DNA of 64,000 nt from Wyeomyia smithii. Taxonomy: Eukaryota; Arthropoda; Insecta; Diptera; Culicidae. The notes beneath the pieces were generated by a model. It had not been told where the DNA came from and made no database searches. It saw only the letters and a program-made list of their open reading frames with translations. Positions 11,300 through 21,370 of the stretch are shown piece by piece. How positions within the stretch are numbered: position 1 is the first letter of the stretch; each line of letters opens with the position of its first letter. Location: the NCBI RefSeq assembly GCF_029784165.1, contig NC_073696.1:250597027-250661026 (forward strand), given 5' to 3'. Made by a program: the position numbers and the translations under genes.

Positions 11300-12232
11300 A
11301 CCGTAAACTGGGGTGACTTTGATCACTTTTTTGATAGTATCTCAAATATTTTCAGAATATACTGAAAACAATATTCTTTGATATTTTTAAAATAAGTATT
11401 GGCATGGATTGAAAAAGATTCAGTCACTACTTCAAAAGTTTAGCAACAATTTTGCTGTTTTTAAATATGCTCTAAAAATTTTACACCAATAATCATTCCG
11501 GGGTGACTTTGATCACTCCATTGTTTTGATGAATTTGGAGTAACACTTTGCTACTTTCACTAAATTTAACAGCCTTAAACGACTTAAACGAGTTTATAAA
11601 TATGGAAAGCAATTTGGGGGCCATTCACATTCTACGTTAACAGTTTATAATGGCGAATGTCCAAGATTCATACAAAATTTTTAGAATATATATGAATGAT
11701 TATTCACTGAGAGAGAAGGTGGTCTAAAATCGTCAAAAACTAGTCCACGAGGAATATGACTTATGAAATTGTCCAAATTTGCATGTTACTTCACGTCTTG
11801 GGTTTTTGTTAAGAAGAAATATGTAATACGCTGTGGAGAAAATTGGGACTCAACATTGCCTTCGAGGAAAAACTTGCAAAAATAACAATAAAATGTACTG
11901 TTACAATATTTGTTCATCTTAAGAACTAATCTGGGAACAAAATAAAACACTTTACGTATTGCAACTTGTTGTTTTGAATCTGCTTGAACCGATTGTTTGT
12001 ATGCAACAAAAATCGCCAAAAATACACTTTATTTTCAAATAATATTTTAGCATGAAAACCATCTTTAAATAGCAGGAAATGCATGAAAAGTAGCAATGCG
12101 AACATATATCCACACAATCAGTGAAGATTACGACAAATCCCAAGCACTACGAGCGCTTTTTTACCACATTTTCAGAAAAGAGGTATAGTGATCAAAGTCA
12201 CCCCGGTGATCAAAGTCACCCCAGTTTACGGT
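11300..12232. mobile_element. 933-bp TIR element with subterminal repeats
   Basis: A perfect 27-bp inverted repeat at both ends (11300-11326 and 12206-12232), starting ACCGTAAACTGGGGTGACTT. The core GGGGTGACTTTGATCAC recurs inside in direct orientation at 11500-11516 and in inverse orientation at 12188-12204. The interior is AT-rich with no transposase. I find no clear target duplication: flanks are GGT on the left and TCC on the right. A non-autonomous DNA transposon of unassigned superfamily. Confidence 0.7.
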
Positions 12233-12879
12233 TCCAGAATCAATGAGTGGTAGACGAAAAATGGATGAAGTTTGACAGCCACAAGTGCCTCATGGTTAGG
12301 CCAGTATCGTACCTCGAGACCATCTGAGAGATATGAATGCTGAAGTTCAATGGGTTCAAATTGGGAGAGAATATAGGCCATTATGAGGTGCTGATAAAAC
12401 ACTTTTCTGACAAAACAATTTTCAGTAGCTCTGTATCAAAGGTGATTGTTTTATGCATAGTGTTATAGTCCATGTTCATTTCATGAGCCATTTTTCTTGC
12501 CGAACGGGCTATATTTCGCTGGACACGTTTTATAATCACTTTGGTCACCGCTGTAGTCCGCGCACTCCGTTTTCACCCGGTTTCTGCTTGGGGACAACCA
12601 TGCCAGTTTCCGCGAATCGTTCGGTGGTCCCGTGCACGATGAATCAGCTCATGTTCAGATGTGACAGCTTCCTTCTGATCTGTATGATGCTCATTCCAAC
12701 AAAATACAAAATTTTGATTTGTTCTCTACTTGAATCCATTGTAATTTTCCTCTGAAAAAAAGTGAAACACTGCCTTTTTCACTTACAAGTGAACTTTATA
12801 CATGTGTCGTAATCGAAACAAACACTGAGCTGGTTAGGAGGCACTCAAATGTGTGCATCACTTTCACGGCGATACCCTG

Positions 12880-13322
12880 TACATCACTCGACAAGCGAGT
12901 GATTTAGTGATATCGCACTAGAAATATTATTCTCAGTAACAGACAATTTAACTGTAGAAAAATTAGAAAAATGCAAAGTACTTTAAACAAAATAATAAAC
13001 GTGCAATTTAGCTACTGCTTGAAAATAACCGACAACTGAAGCGACATTAAACTCTAGCGGCATGAACAAGCAACTAACGTTTAGTTGAAACATAAACCAC
13101 TTCTCTCCAATATAGCAGCGCCACCAGACGACAAGCAGAGTAACGAATCGATAAAAATGGCTCGCAAGTTACGCAACAAAATACACTCCCAAGAAAATTT
13201 CAAGAAGATTTGGCAGAGTTGCAATACAAAAAAATAACATTTCTACACACGTGTTGTGGAAATTAAGCCCTATTTGCCCCAAACTGGGGCCATGTTTTTT
13301 CACGGCCTTAACAGGGTATCAT
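12880..13322. other. Noncoding spacer
   Basis: No gene or repeat recognised between the mariner remnant and the next TIR element. Confidence 0.4.
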
Positions 13323-13652
13323 CACAGACAAACAGACGTGCCACTCGATGACGATTTCATCGACCAGAAAAATAACGATTATTTTGAAGTTTTGCTTAGT
13401 GGGCAGTAATGCCGCTAGTGTCGCTAGAAGCAAGCGTGCATATTCATTATTGAAAACAAAAACTGTCAGCAATGCCGCATGCAGGTGTTAATTTAAACAA
13501 GCGTACGCACTCAACATCAAAAACAAAAACCGTTTTACGAGAATAAGTTAGTAGGCAATAAGCTCACATGGTGGCGCATGAATGTAACGCTTCGAATAAG
13601 GACGAAGATTTTTCAAGTTTTTTCTTCGAAGAGGCACCTCTGTTTGTCTGTG
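13323..13652. mobile_element. Short TIR element (MITE-like)
   Basis: CACAGACAAACAGACGTGCC at 13323-13342 is mirrored by the inverse of CACAGACAAACAGAGGTGCC at 13633-13652 (one mismatch in 20). 330 bp, no coding capacity. No convincing target duplication seen. Confidence 0.55.
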
Positions 13653-14730
13653 GTAAAATCTTATCTCTAAAAATGAAATTCCGTTGCACAGTGAATCTTA
13701 TCGTTACGCAAATGATGCAAAATCATGACTAAACTTACTTTGCCTCTAAATAAAAATTTAAAGCGATAACATGTGCGTTGTTTTTTCATAACATGTTAGT
13801 TAATGCAAAATTATGACTTTTTATGTTTAATTTACTTCGAACTTAAAATTCAAAGCGATGACATGTATTCTTTTACAATAAAATGTTCATTGATGTTCAT
13901 GAAAGGCATTAGAGAAGAAATACACTGAAAAAAAATCACACGCTCATACCAAATGCTCTTTACACATGAATACCAATAAACCAACCCAGTCTTGGGGCAA
14001 GACACTATTGATATACTGCGAAATATTTCTAATATTCAATATGACGAAGTATTTATCGTTGCATTTTTAGGCACCCCTCTATTTACATCATAGCTCATTT
14101 ACGTTATATTATCGTTGGAGGGTTATCAATTGACAGATAAACGATAAATATCAAAATATATCTACCGATTATAAAAATAAAGGTGTCAGGCCCCTAGAAC
14201 CCGTTCGTTGTAACATGTCGACCCATATCGATTTTTAATGTTATCCATGGTATATTGACGTGTTTTTGCATTTGACGTGTTCTAGCATTGAAATCTGAGT
14301 GTTAAAAGATTGATTTTGGAATGCATGACATAGCAAACCGAAGTGTAAGTCTCTTGATTTTGTGCCCTTTACCCTTCTCATAAATAGTTGAAATAAAACT
14401 GCTCCGTGATTACTTTTGCTAAATTTAAGTATAACATCTCAGTCTTGCGTCATTCGAGGTCTGAATAATATTGTATTGGTTGAAATCTTTTATTGTTTTG
14501 ATGACCAAATTTTAAAATTAATTTCACCGTTATAATTTTTACTCTCAGTAAGTGCCAAAAAAGCACTTCATACTAGTCGAATATTGAACATTTCGTATTC
14601 ATTTCGTATCACATTTCGTATATGTTTTCCAAATTCGTTATTAAATTTTCTCAATCAACTTAAAAAAAAATTATTTAAATTTATTACATTTACAGTTAAA
14701 TAATTAATATTTGTTAAGAAAGTCTAGTTT
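13653..14730. other. Noncoding stretch without recognised features
   Basis: AT-rich sequence with no supported gene on either strand. Confidence 0.4.
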
Positions 14731-14790
14731 TATGTTCTAGCCAAGACATCATCCTGGCCTACGCCAGGATGTTGTCTTGGCTAGAGCATA
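14731..14790. repeat. 28-bp inverted repeat with 4-base loop
   Basis: Arms 14731-14758 and 14763-14790 pair with two mismatches in 28, around loop CTAC. The core CTAGCCAAGACA...CATCCTGGC could form a tight hairpin. It may be the centre of a foldback MITE or a small-RNA precursor; the sequence alone does not decide. Confidence 0.7.
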
Positions 14791-15787
14791 GAACGTTAGA
14801 GGCTAGATCTGGCCTATTGATACTTCCGTTGTTAGAAAGGCCTTGCATATATGATCAACATACGTTTTATAAACACAAAAATTTTACAACGATTGCTGAC
14901 TTACAAAACACTTCTAGCAACTGTCGCAACCAACTTTTATGTTTTTAATGCAAGGACAGTACTATCCTCCGCAGTAAGAGCAGTCAAGGAGAACGTGATA
15001 TCAATCCGGAAAGCGTCTCCTCGGGATGCACCAGCAGGTTCAGATATTTTTCTTATTTCAGCACATTTACATACAACATGTTTTTATAAGCAATTTCTTT
15101 TATAAGCAACTGTCCTTGATAAGTGACAATAAAAAAATTCAAATTAAAAAATAAAGATAATTTTTATGCGGAAATTTTACCATAAATGTTCTAAGAGACT
15201 TTCCTTTCTTTGTGTTATCCTTTATCCCTAAGATATTACTAATAAATAACAAATATGTACAGAAGAAATTCATAGCTGCAAACTATCGGGAAAATTTTGA
15301 TTTATTTCGAAAATATGTAAATCAATCATATAGTTTATTGAAACCCACATGCCAAAAAGCAAAATACCATTCGCATTAGACCATTTTATGTACTCTCTCC
15401 ACCCCGCATAATCAATAACCATAAACGGATGATAATCCATACGGTTTAACGATAGCCCATACAGTCGTTACTATATCCCGAACTAGTTGTCAGGCACGTT
15501 TTATTGATATTGATTATGCAAGACAAGTTTAACTTCACATTCTAACCGCCCTCACCGCGCAACGTTCAAGAAGGTACATCTAACCGTTCCTCCAACGTTT
15601 TTTCACTGGGTTCGTTATGCAGTTTTTTTTTTTTTTCATTCATGAAACGTCACTGCACTTGTGTCATCAAACTCATCTCATTCAATCCGTTCACAGTGTG
15701 CGTAACGATTGTGCACAACAAGGTAGAAAAGGATAGTGATATAACATTTTATCGTGCGTTTATATTCGCTTTCCTTTTCCATCCACA
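14791..15787. other. Noncoding stretch without recognised features
   Basis: No frame with recognisable protein content; an 84-codon frame at 14851-15105 has no family features. Confidence 0.4.
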
Positions 15788-15814
15788 TGCTGCTGCTGCT
15801 GCTGCTGCTGCTGC
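15788..15814. repeat. (TGC)9 microsatellite
   Basis: Nine uninterrupted TGC units. Minus-strand translation gives an alanine run in an otherwise unsupported frame. Confidence 0.95.
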
Positions 15815-17442
15815 CTCGCGATGAGCGAATCGTTCTTCTCCCTTCCGGTCATTCATTTGTTCCATCAATCGGATCGGTCGGGTGCAAATCGTGCATTCGC
15901 ACGGAAAATGCTGTGAAAATTGTGTAAATTTTAGTTCTCTACGCTCGAATACTGTTCCACGTGAGTTCAATAGAAGATGTTTGTTAGGTGATATGGTGTA
16001 AAGGTGACACACTACACGAGCAAATAGTGAAAATTCAAAATTTAGTTGCTGTCTAGTCAGAATATTTAAGCCTTTTTTCTCGACTTTTTCACCTATGATT
16101 CGCGTCGCGAGGGGCCCGAATAGAAAAATTCCCTCCCACACACAGATGCAACAGAGTGCGAGCGCACAACGGCAGTTGGTGTAGTGTGCGGTGCCCGTAC
16201 GCGGCTGTATGCGTGGGTTGGAGTTTGCAGCTCGCCGCGGAAGGTGTGTTTAGCTTGGAGTGAATGTAACGGAACATACAACAAAATCTACTCACGGAAG
16301 AACCACGGTTTGTAACCTGTATACGGCAGCGCACGGTGGTGCGAAAGAGCGGAACTCAAAGCGACGTTCTCGCCGAGTGTGGGAATTGCCTATATGTGTG
16401 TGTGCGTGTGTGATTAGTTTGTTATTCATGCAGCCGTGTTTCATTCTCTCGTAAACAGCTGAATGAGTACAAGTATTGCTGAGTGCAGATTGGTTCCCAA
16501 AAAAATCGTACTCTAAAGGTATGTAATGAATGGCCTGTAGAACTTTTCAGATGTTTAGGTTACGTTTTCAGCATCCACCGCATCCACGCATGTTGTATTG
16601 AGAGGTACCTACGTCAAGTGCTTTGCAACAATGTGGAATTTTTTGCTCTGGCGTTTCCTGTAGACCGTAACTTTTTTTTAATTATGCATGAACAATCGAT
16701 CTTGATAACCTGTGGTATTGAAAACGCAAAACTTTTTATAAACTTTGATTAAACTTAGCCTCGTTATTAAGCTATATCAAACTACTTTGATTTAGGCTTA
16801 TCATATCTGGTTTCGCACAGCTATTTGGTTTTGTTGAAAATGACATAAATGTCATTTTATGATTGTTTCCCGAAATGTACACTAGTGAAAAATATATAAA
16901 ATGTAAAATAGTAGGAGGGTGGTATCTAAGACACGACCGCATAGTTGACGTAGGACTACAATGGTTTTATATTTCCTTTTGAGGCTCTGTTTGATTTGAG
17001 CTCGTTTTACTTTTGGCACGGTTAGAGATTATGTCTAATCACATTTCTTAGTTTTCTTGATTATTTCAACCAATATAACATCCTCCAAAAGAAGGGTATT
17101 TTGGTTTTTATGTTTGTCGAGACGGATGAGCGGTATCGGTAAAACGGTTCCTGAAATATGACCGGAACATATGCAGGTAACATAATGGTCATGATCTGAG
17201 CAGTACTAAGCCTCTAATAACTCGGGTAATAATATCAAGTATCTAGGTCTTCAGCCTCAATTCATCAAGCGACACCCCAAACGACTTGGAACTAAAACTA
17301 GTTCATTGGTGGAAATATCTATGAAAAAAGTCATGAAAAGAGACCCGTTCATTTTTGGCATGGTTCAATCTTGGCAACAGGAAAATTATGCCGTGTCGTG
17401 TTTGGCAAAATCGAACTGGGTCTGTATTTTGATTATTTTTGA
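15815..17442. other. Noncoding stretch, partly GC-richer
   Basis: 15.8-16.5 kb is richer in GC and CpG than the surroundings and has a short TG run near 16393-16411. This could be a promoter or 5' UTR of a gene outside the window, but no exon can be supported. The motif GACGTAGGACTAC near 16943 recurs inverted near 34640. Confidence 0.3.
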
Positions 17443-18690
17443 AGTAGAATACTTCTCTCAGGAAGTTCGGCTACATAGGGATGTGAAATGAAAATCTAAA
17501 ACCGAAAAAAGTGAAAAATATGTCCAATTTCAAATGCTAATAAATCGGTTAGTATTCGATGGATTTCCTTCGTTCTTGCAGCAATAGATTGGAAAATCTT
17601 CTAAGATTCTTCCCAAAAGAAGATAATTGTAATTTTATTATTCACACTATTGTACTATTGAAAATAGTCAAGCCTTGTCAAAACGAAAATTTCGACCCCT
17701 GATTGGTCGTTATATGCTTGCTTCCCAAGCACGGTCGACAGAATTATATACCTTGCAATTGAAAACATGCTATTTGGCCTATATAAAAGCCTGTTTCAGC
17801 CGGAGCCGCTCATAACAGTTCTGAACAGCGACGACAGCAGTCCTCCCTTAGCAGCAGCGGGAGCGAGCAGTGGGTACCATCGATAGCGGAAAGCGGCCAC
17901 AACTGTGGCATGGCTGTGGATAGGCGTAGCAGTTCCAACAGATCTCACCATCGATAGCAGCAGGGCCAGCAGATGCAGTTACAGTGGATACCAATGGCGG
18001 CCACAACTGTGGCATGGCTACGGATAGTGTTGCAGTTGCTCAGCAGTTAGGCCAGCGTATAGCGGCCACAACTGTGGCATGGCTATGCATAGCGTAGCAT
18101 CAGACAGCGACAACGGCAGTCGTCCTTCCTCAGCAGTAGCACTAGCCCTGTGGTTGGTCACCACGTCTCAGGAGCAGCGCGGTTTTTCTCAGCGTGTGTC
18201 GCCAGACAGCCATTATTCCCCCCGTGTTGGGGCAGCATGATGATTGTCATCAGGAAATCCAGTTTCGGAAATCAAAATGCCTTTTTGAAGGCAAATAAAC
18301 AAGTCATTGAAAGTTAATAATTTTTATCAACGCAAGCAAGCATTCTGTGTTGCATCCTTTAAATTTGTCGCACCCGTCTAATTTACTGAAAGTGAAATAG
18401 CTTCCACAGTGCATGTTGTCTGTGTAGCTTAATTCCCCCAATGTTAGGGCAGCTCAAAGGTTGTAATCAGCAACCGATTTTGAACCGCAACATGCTTTTT
18501 TCAAGGCAAAAAAAAATAATTGAAGGTTAATAATTTTCTGGCATCAACACAAGCAGACATTCTGTGCGGGATGCAATCAAATTCTGTTGTAGTTGTCTAA
18601 TTTTTGCTTTCACTTTATTTAGTAAACCCCTCACTGTAGGGGCAGCGCAAAGGCTGCGATCAGCATAACCGACATTGAATAATAAATTGC
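17443..18690 (+). repeat. Unidentified transcription-unit-like repeat, copy 1
   Basis: Upstream region with ATTGG (inverted CCAAT) at 17702-17706, TATATAAAA at 17780-17788, then GCCTGTTTCAGCCGGAGCCG where a transcript could start. The body has three copies of GCGGCCACAACTGTGGCATG (about 17892, 17997, 18060), a near-palindrome. Three 3' modules follow (about 18216, 18432, 18625), each starting with a CCCC...GGGGCAGC hairpin; the first carries stem TGCCTT/AAGGCA (18278-18293) followed by AATAAA. No long ORF. The 5' 340 bp matches copy 3. I do not recognise the family; a noncoding RNA gene family or a non-autonomous element are both possible. Confidence 0.55.
17702..17810 (+). promoter_or_regulatory. 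Putative RNA polymerase II promoter of repeat copy 1
   Basis: Inverted CCAAT box about 75 bp upstream of a TATA box (TATATAAAA, 17780-17788); the same spacing occurs in copy 3 (ATTGG 20671-20675, TATATAAG 20749-20756). Conservation of both boxes between copies supports, but does not prove, promoter function. Confidence 0.4.
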
Positions 18691-19228
18691 CCTGTTAGTA
18701 CGCATTCACAAAAGCAGTTAGTCCGACTATGCAGAGCTAATATGAAGTCGATTCAATCAATCAGCATAAACAGAATTTCGTCGTCCCCCAGCTGCCAAGT
18801 TGCAACATGATGCAACACGCAACAGCGAGCAAACGAAATCGCTTGATGTTACAAACCGCAATAAGATACGGGTTAAAACCGTTGCGTGTGAAAGAGCACC
18901 ATCGGTGTTTATTCGCTGGATACACTATCTACTGTCTACTGAACGCAATAATCTGCTTACATGCGACACGGGGACGGGAACATTTTCTTCAACGAAGCTG
19001 CGCAACACGACACAAAACATGTTATTTTGTTGCTTCAATGAGAGTGCTATCGGTCCGGCTCGACAAGAAATCATTTTTGTGCATCCGTGCTACGAAACTG
19101 AGGAAAAACTTTAGAAACTGAAAAAAGAGGTGGAGCTTATCAAATGATCGCTCTGAGCCGGAATGAAGTCACACATATTTTTCAAGTTATGTCGATCCAC
19201 CACGTACAAAAAATAATTCATTCCTATT
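18691..19228. other. Spacer between repeat copies 1 and 2
   Basis: Contains two overlapping 104-codon open frames on the plus strand (18800-19121). Neither resembles a known family, and I treat both as chance. Confidence 0.3.
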
Positions 19229-20146
19229 TTCATCCCTATATGAGAGCCTGTTTCAGCCGGAGCCGCTCATAATAGTTCTGAACAGCGACGACAGCAGTCC
19301 TCCCTTAGCAGCAGCGGGAGCGAGCAGTGGGTACCATCGATAGCGGAAGCGGCCACAACTGTGGCATGGCTGTGGATAGGCGTAGCAGTTCCAGCGGATC
19401 TCACCATCGATAGCAGCAGGGCCAGCAGATGCAGCTACAGTGGATACCAATGGCGGCCACAACTGTGGCATGGCTACGGATAGTGTTGCAGTTGCTCAGC
19501 AGTTAGGCCAGCGTATAGCGGCCACAACTGTGGCATGGCTATGCATAGCGTAGCATCAGACAGCGACAACAGCAGTCGTCCTTCCTTAGCAGCAGCACTA
19601 GCCCTGTGGTTGGTCACCACGTCTCAGGAGCAGCGCGGTTTTTCTCAGCGTGTGTCGCCAGACAGCCATTATTCCCCCCGTGTTGGGGCAGCATGAAGAT
19701 TGCCATCAGGAAATCTAATTTTGGAAATCAAAATGCCTTTTTGAAGGCAAATAAACAAGTCATTGAAAGTTAATAATTTTTGTCAACGCAAGCAAGCATT
19801 CTGTGTTGGATCCTAGCAACTTAAATCTGTCGCACCCGTCTAATTTACTGAATGTGAAATAGCTTCCACAGTGCATGTTGTCCGTGTATCTTAATTCCCC
19901 CAATGTTAGGGCAGCTCAAAGGTTGTAATTAGCAACCGATTTTGAACCGCAAAATGCTTTTTTTCAAGGCAAATAAAAAATAATTGAAGGTTAATAATTT
20001 TCTGGCATCAGCACAAGCAGAATTCTGTGCGGGATGCAATCAAATTCTGTTGTAGTTGTCCAATTTTTACTTTATTTAGTAATCCCCCCACTGTAGGGGC
20101 AGCGCAAAGGCTGCGATCAGCATGACCAACTTTGAATAACAAACGG
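19229..20146 (+). repeat. Unidentified transcription-unit-like repeat, copy 2
   Basis: Body and 3' modules match copy 1 closely over about 900 bp, including three GCGGCCACAACTGTGGCATG units (about 19349, 19454, 19517), the TGCCTT/AAGGCA hairpin near 19734 with AATAAA after it, and the later CCCC...GGGGCAGC modules. The upstream promoter region of copies 1 and 3 is absent; instead TTTTCATCCCTATAT precedes the conserved start, as in copy 4. Confidence 0.55.
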
Positions 20147-20407
20147 TTAACGTTTATTCACTAAAAATTCATCCAATTCAAAACAGGTTTTTGTCTGAGT
20201 ACAATAATTTGCACAAAAAGACATTAAAAATTTTACCGCATTATTAGACGCGTTTCTCCAGTCATGCCTCGTGAACGTGAAGGTTCCCTATCACAGACAT
20301 AGATTTCGTGATCCAGCACATGACAACACGTGGAAATTGTTTTTTTACTAGTGCAACATTTCTTGGAAGTGTTTTATTATTCTCGGGTAAGAGACTACGA
20401 GTGCATT

Positions 20408-21260
20408 TTGAAGTAGAATACTTCTCTCAGGAAGTTCGGCTACATAGGGATGTGAAATGAAAATCTAAAACCGAAAAAAGGGAGAAATATGTCCAATTTC
20501 AAATGCTAATAAATCGGTTAGTATTCGATGGATTTCCTTCGTTCTTGCAGCAATAGATTGGAAAATCTTCTAAGATTCTTCCCAAAAGAAGATAATTGTA
20601 ATTTTGTTATTCACACTATTGTACTATCGAAAATAGTCAAGCTTTGTCAAAACGAAGAATTCGACCTCTGATTGGTCTTTATATGATTGCTTCTCAAGCA
20701 CGGTCGACAGAACCATATACCTTGCAATTGAAAACATGCTATCTGGCCTATATAAGAGCCTGTTTCAGCCGAAGCCGCTCATAATAGTTCTAGACAGCGA
20801 CAACAGCAGTCCTCCCTTAGCAGCAGCAGTGGATACAGCAGCAGTAGCAGTGCAGCGGATAACGGCCACAGCTGTGGTATGGCAACGGATAGCAGAGTGC
20901 GTCTCAGCATCGATAGCAGGACCAAGTGATGCAGGGCAGCGGATACCAATGGCAACGAAAGCGTCCACTACTGTGGCAACGGGGATAGCGCAGCGGTTGA
21001 CGTTGGTCTCAGCACCTATATAAGCAGGGCCAGCTGATGCAGTGTGGCATTTTAGTGAAATGCTGTCTCTGAGCGATAGCAGGCACACTAGCAAATGCAT
21101 ACACAGAAAAGAACGTTCTGGAAAACTTTTCAGTGTTTATTTCCCCCAAGGAATACTTTATTCGCACTGCCAGTGATGACGCAAAGATGTGATCGGCATC
21201 TTATCAAACATTGAATTAAACAACAAATTGTCCTTTTCAGGATGAAATAACCTAATTGAA
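20408..21260 (+). repeat. Unidentified transcription-unit-like repeat, copy 3
   Basis: Begins with the same GAAGTAGAATACTTCTCTCA sequence as copy 1 and shares its roughly 340-bp upstream region. The body is a divergent subtype with one recognisable near-palindrome (GGCCACAGCTGTGG near 20866). Its 3' end carries TGTCCT-TTTC-AGGATG near 21224, a 6-bp stem with a 4-base loop. A 95-codon open frame (20736-21023) is low-complexity A/S/T-rich and unsupported. Confidence 0.5.
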
Positions 21261-21310
21261 GAGTTAATATTTTCTCCTAAATCAATTTACACTTTCAAGA
21301 AATTTGGAAC

Positions 21311-21312
<2 letters not shown>

Positions 21313-21369
<57 letters not shown>
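21313..21369. repeat. (TA)n array, left part
   Basis: About 28 uninterrupted TA units. With 23081-23140 and 30891-30957 it appears to be one array split by two insertions. Confidence 0.9.

Positions 21370-21370
<1 letters not shown>

Larger units (their letters stand above)
9870..12739 (-). pseudogene. Mariner-like transposase remnant, fragmented
   Basis: From ATG at 12739 (minus strand) the frame reads a helix-turn-helix N-terminus: MDSSREQIKILYFVG, then SIIQIRRKLSHLNMS, an in-frame stop, then RFAETGMVVPKQKPG. A frameshift leads to KRSARTTAVTKVIIKRV and ARSARKMAHEMNM, typical of paired-type DNA-binding domains of mariner-like transposases. The middle of the catalytic domain is missing. A segment near 12330-12386 reads WPIFSPNLNPLNFSI, matching the third catalytic region usually written SPDLNP, with Asp replaced by Asn. 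At 9906-9962 a second version of the C-terminus (LNFSIWRYILEKLGEVKH) appears, so the region is rearranged as well as interrupted. Function is lost. Confidence 0.65.
9763..12879 (-). mobile_element. Decayed mariner-family transposon with nested insertions
   Basis: Inverted ends: CAGGGTGTCACCGTGAAAGT at 9763 and, reading the other strand inward from 12879, CAGGGTATCGCCGTGAAAGT, about 27 bp with few mismatches. TA flanks both ends (9761-9762 and 12880-12881), the duplication expected for the IS630-Tc1-mariner superfamily. Minus-strand reading inside the right end gives a transposase N-terminus, and transposase C-terminal pieces occur at 12290-12386 and again at 9870-9962. The centre is replaced by palindromic MITEs (10060-11045) and a 933-bp TIR element (11300-12232). 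Confidence 0.75.

Noticed and set aside
12453..12755. 100-codon plus-strand frame
   Set aside because: It is the opposite-strand shadow of the mariner transposase N-terminus.
15749..16141. Minus-strand 130-codon frame with an alanine run
   Set aside because: The run is the (TGC)9 microsatellite; the rest has no family features.
18800..19121. Two overlapping 104-codon plus-strand frames, one with faint spacing likeness to histone H2A
   Set aside because: Only scattered residues line up (about 15 percent by eye), no conserved histone block is present, and two frames open over the same stretch point to chance.
20736..21023. 95-codon A/S/T-rich frame over repeat copy 3
   Set aside because: It lies over the TATA-to-body region of the repeat, has low complexity, and is not kept in copies 1, 2 or 4.
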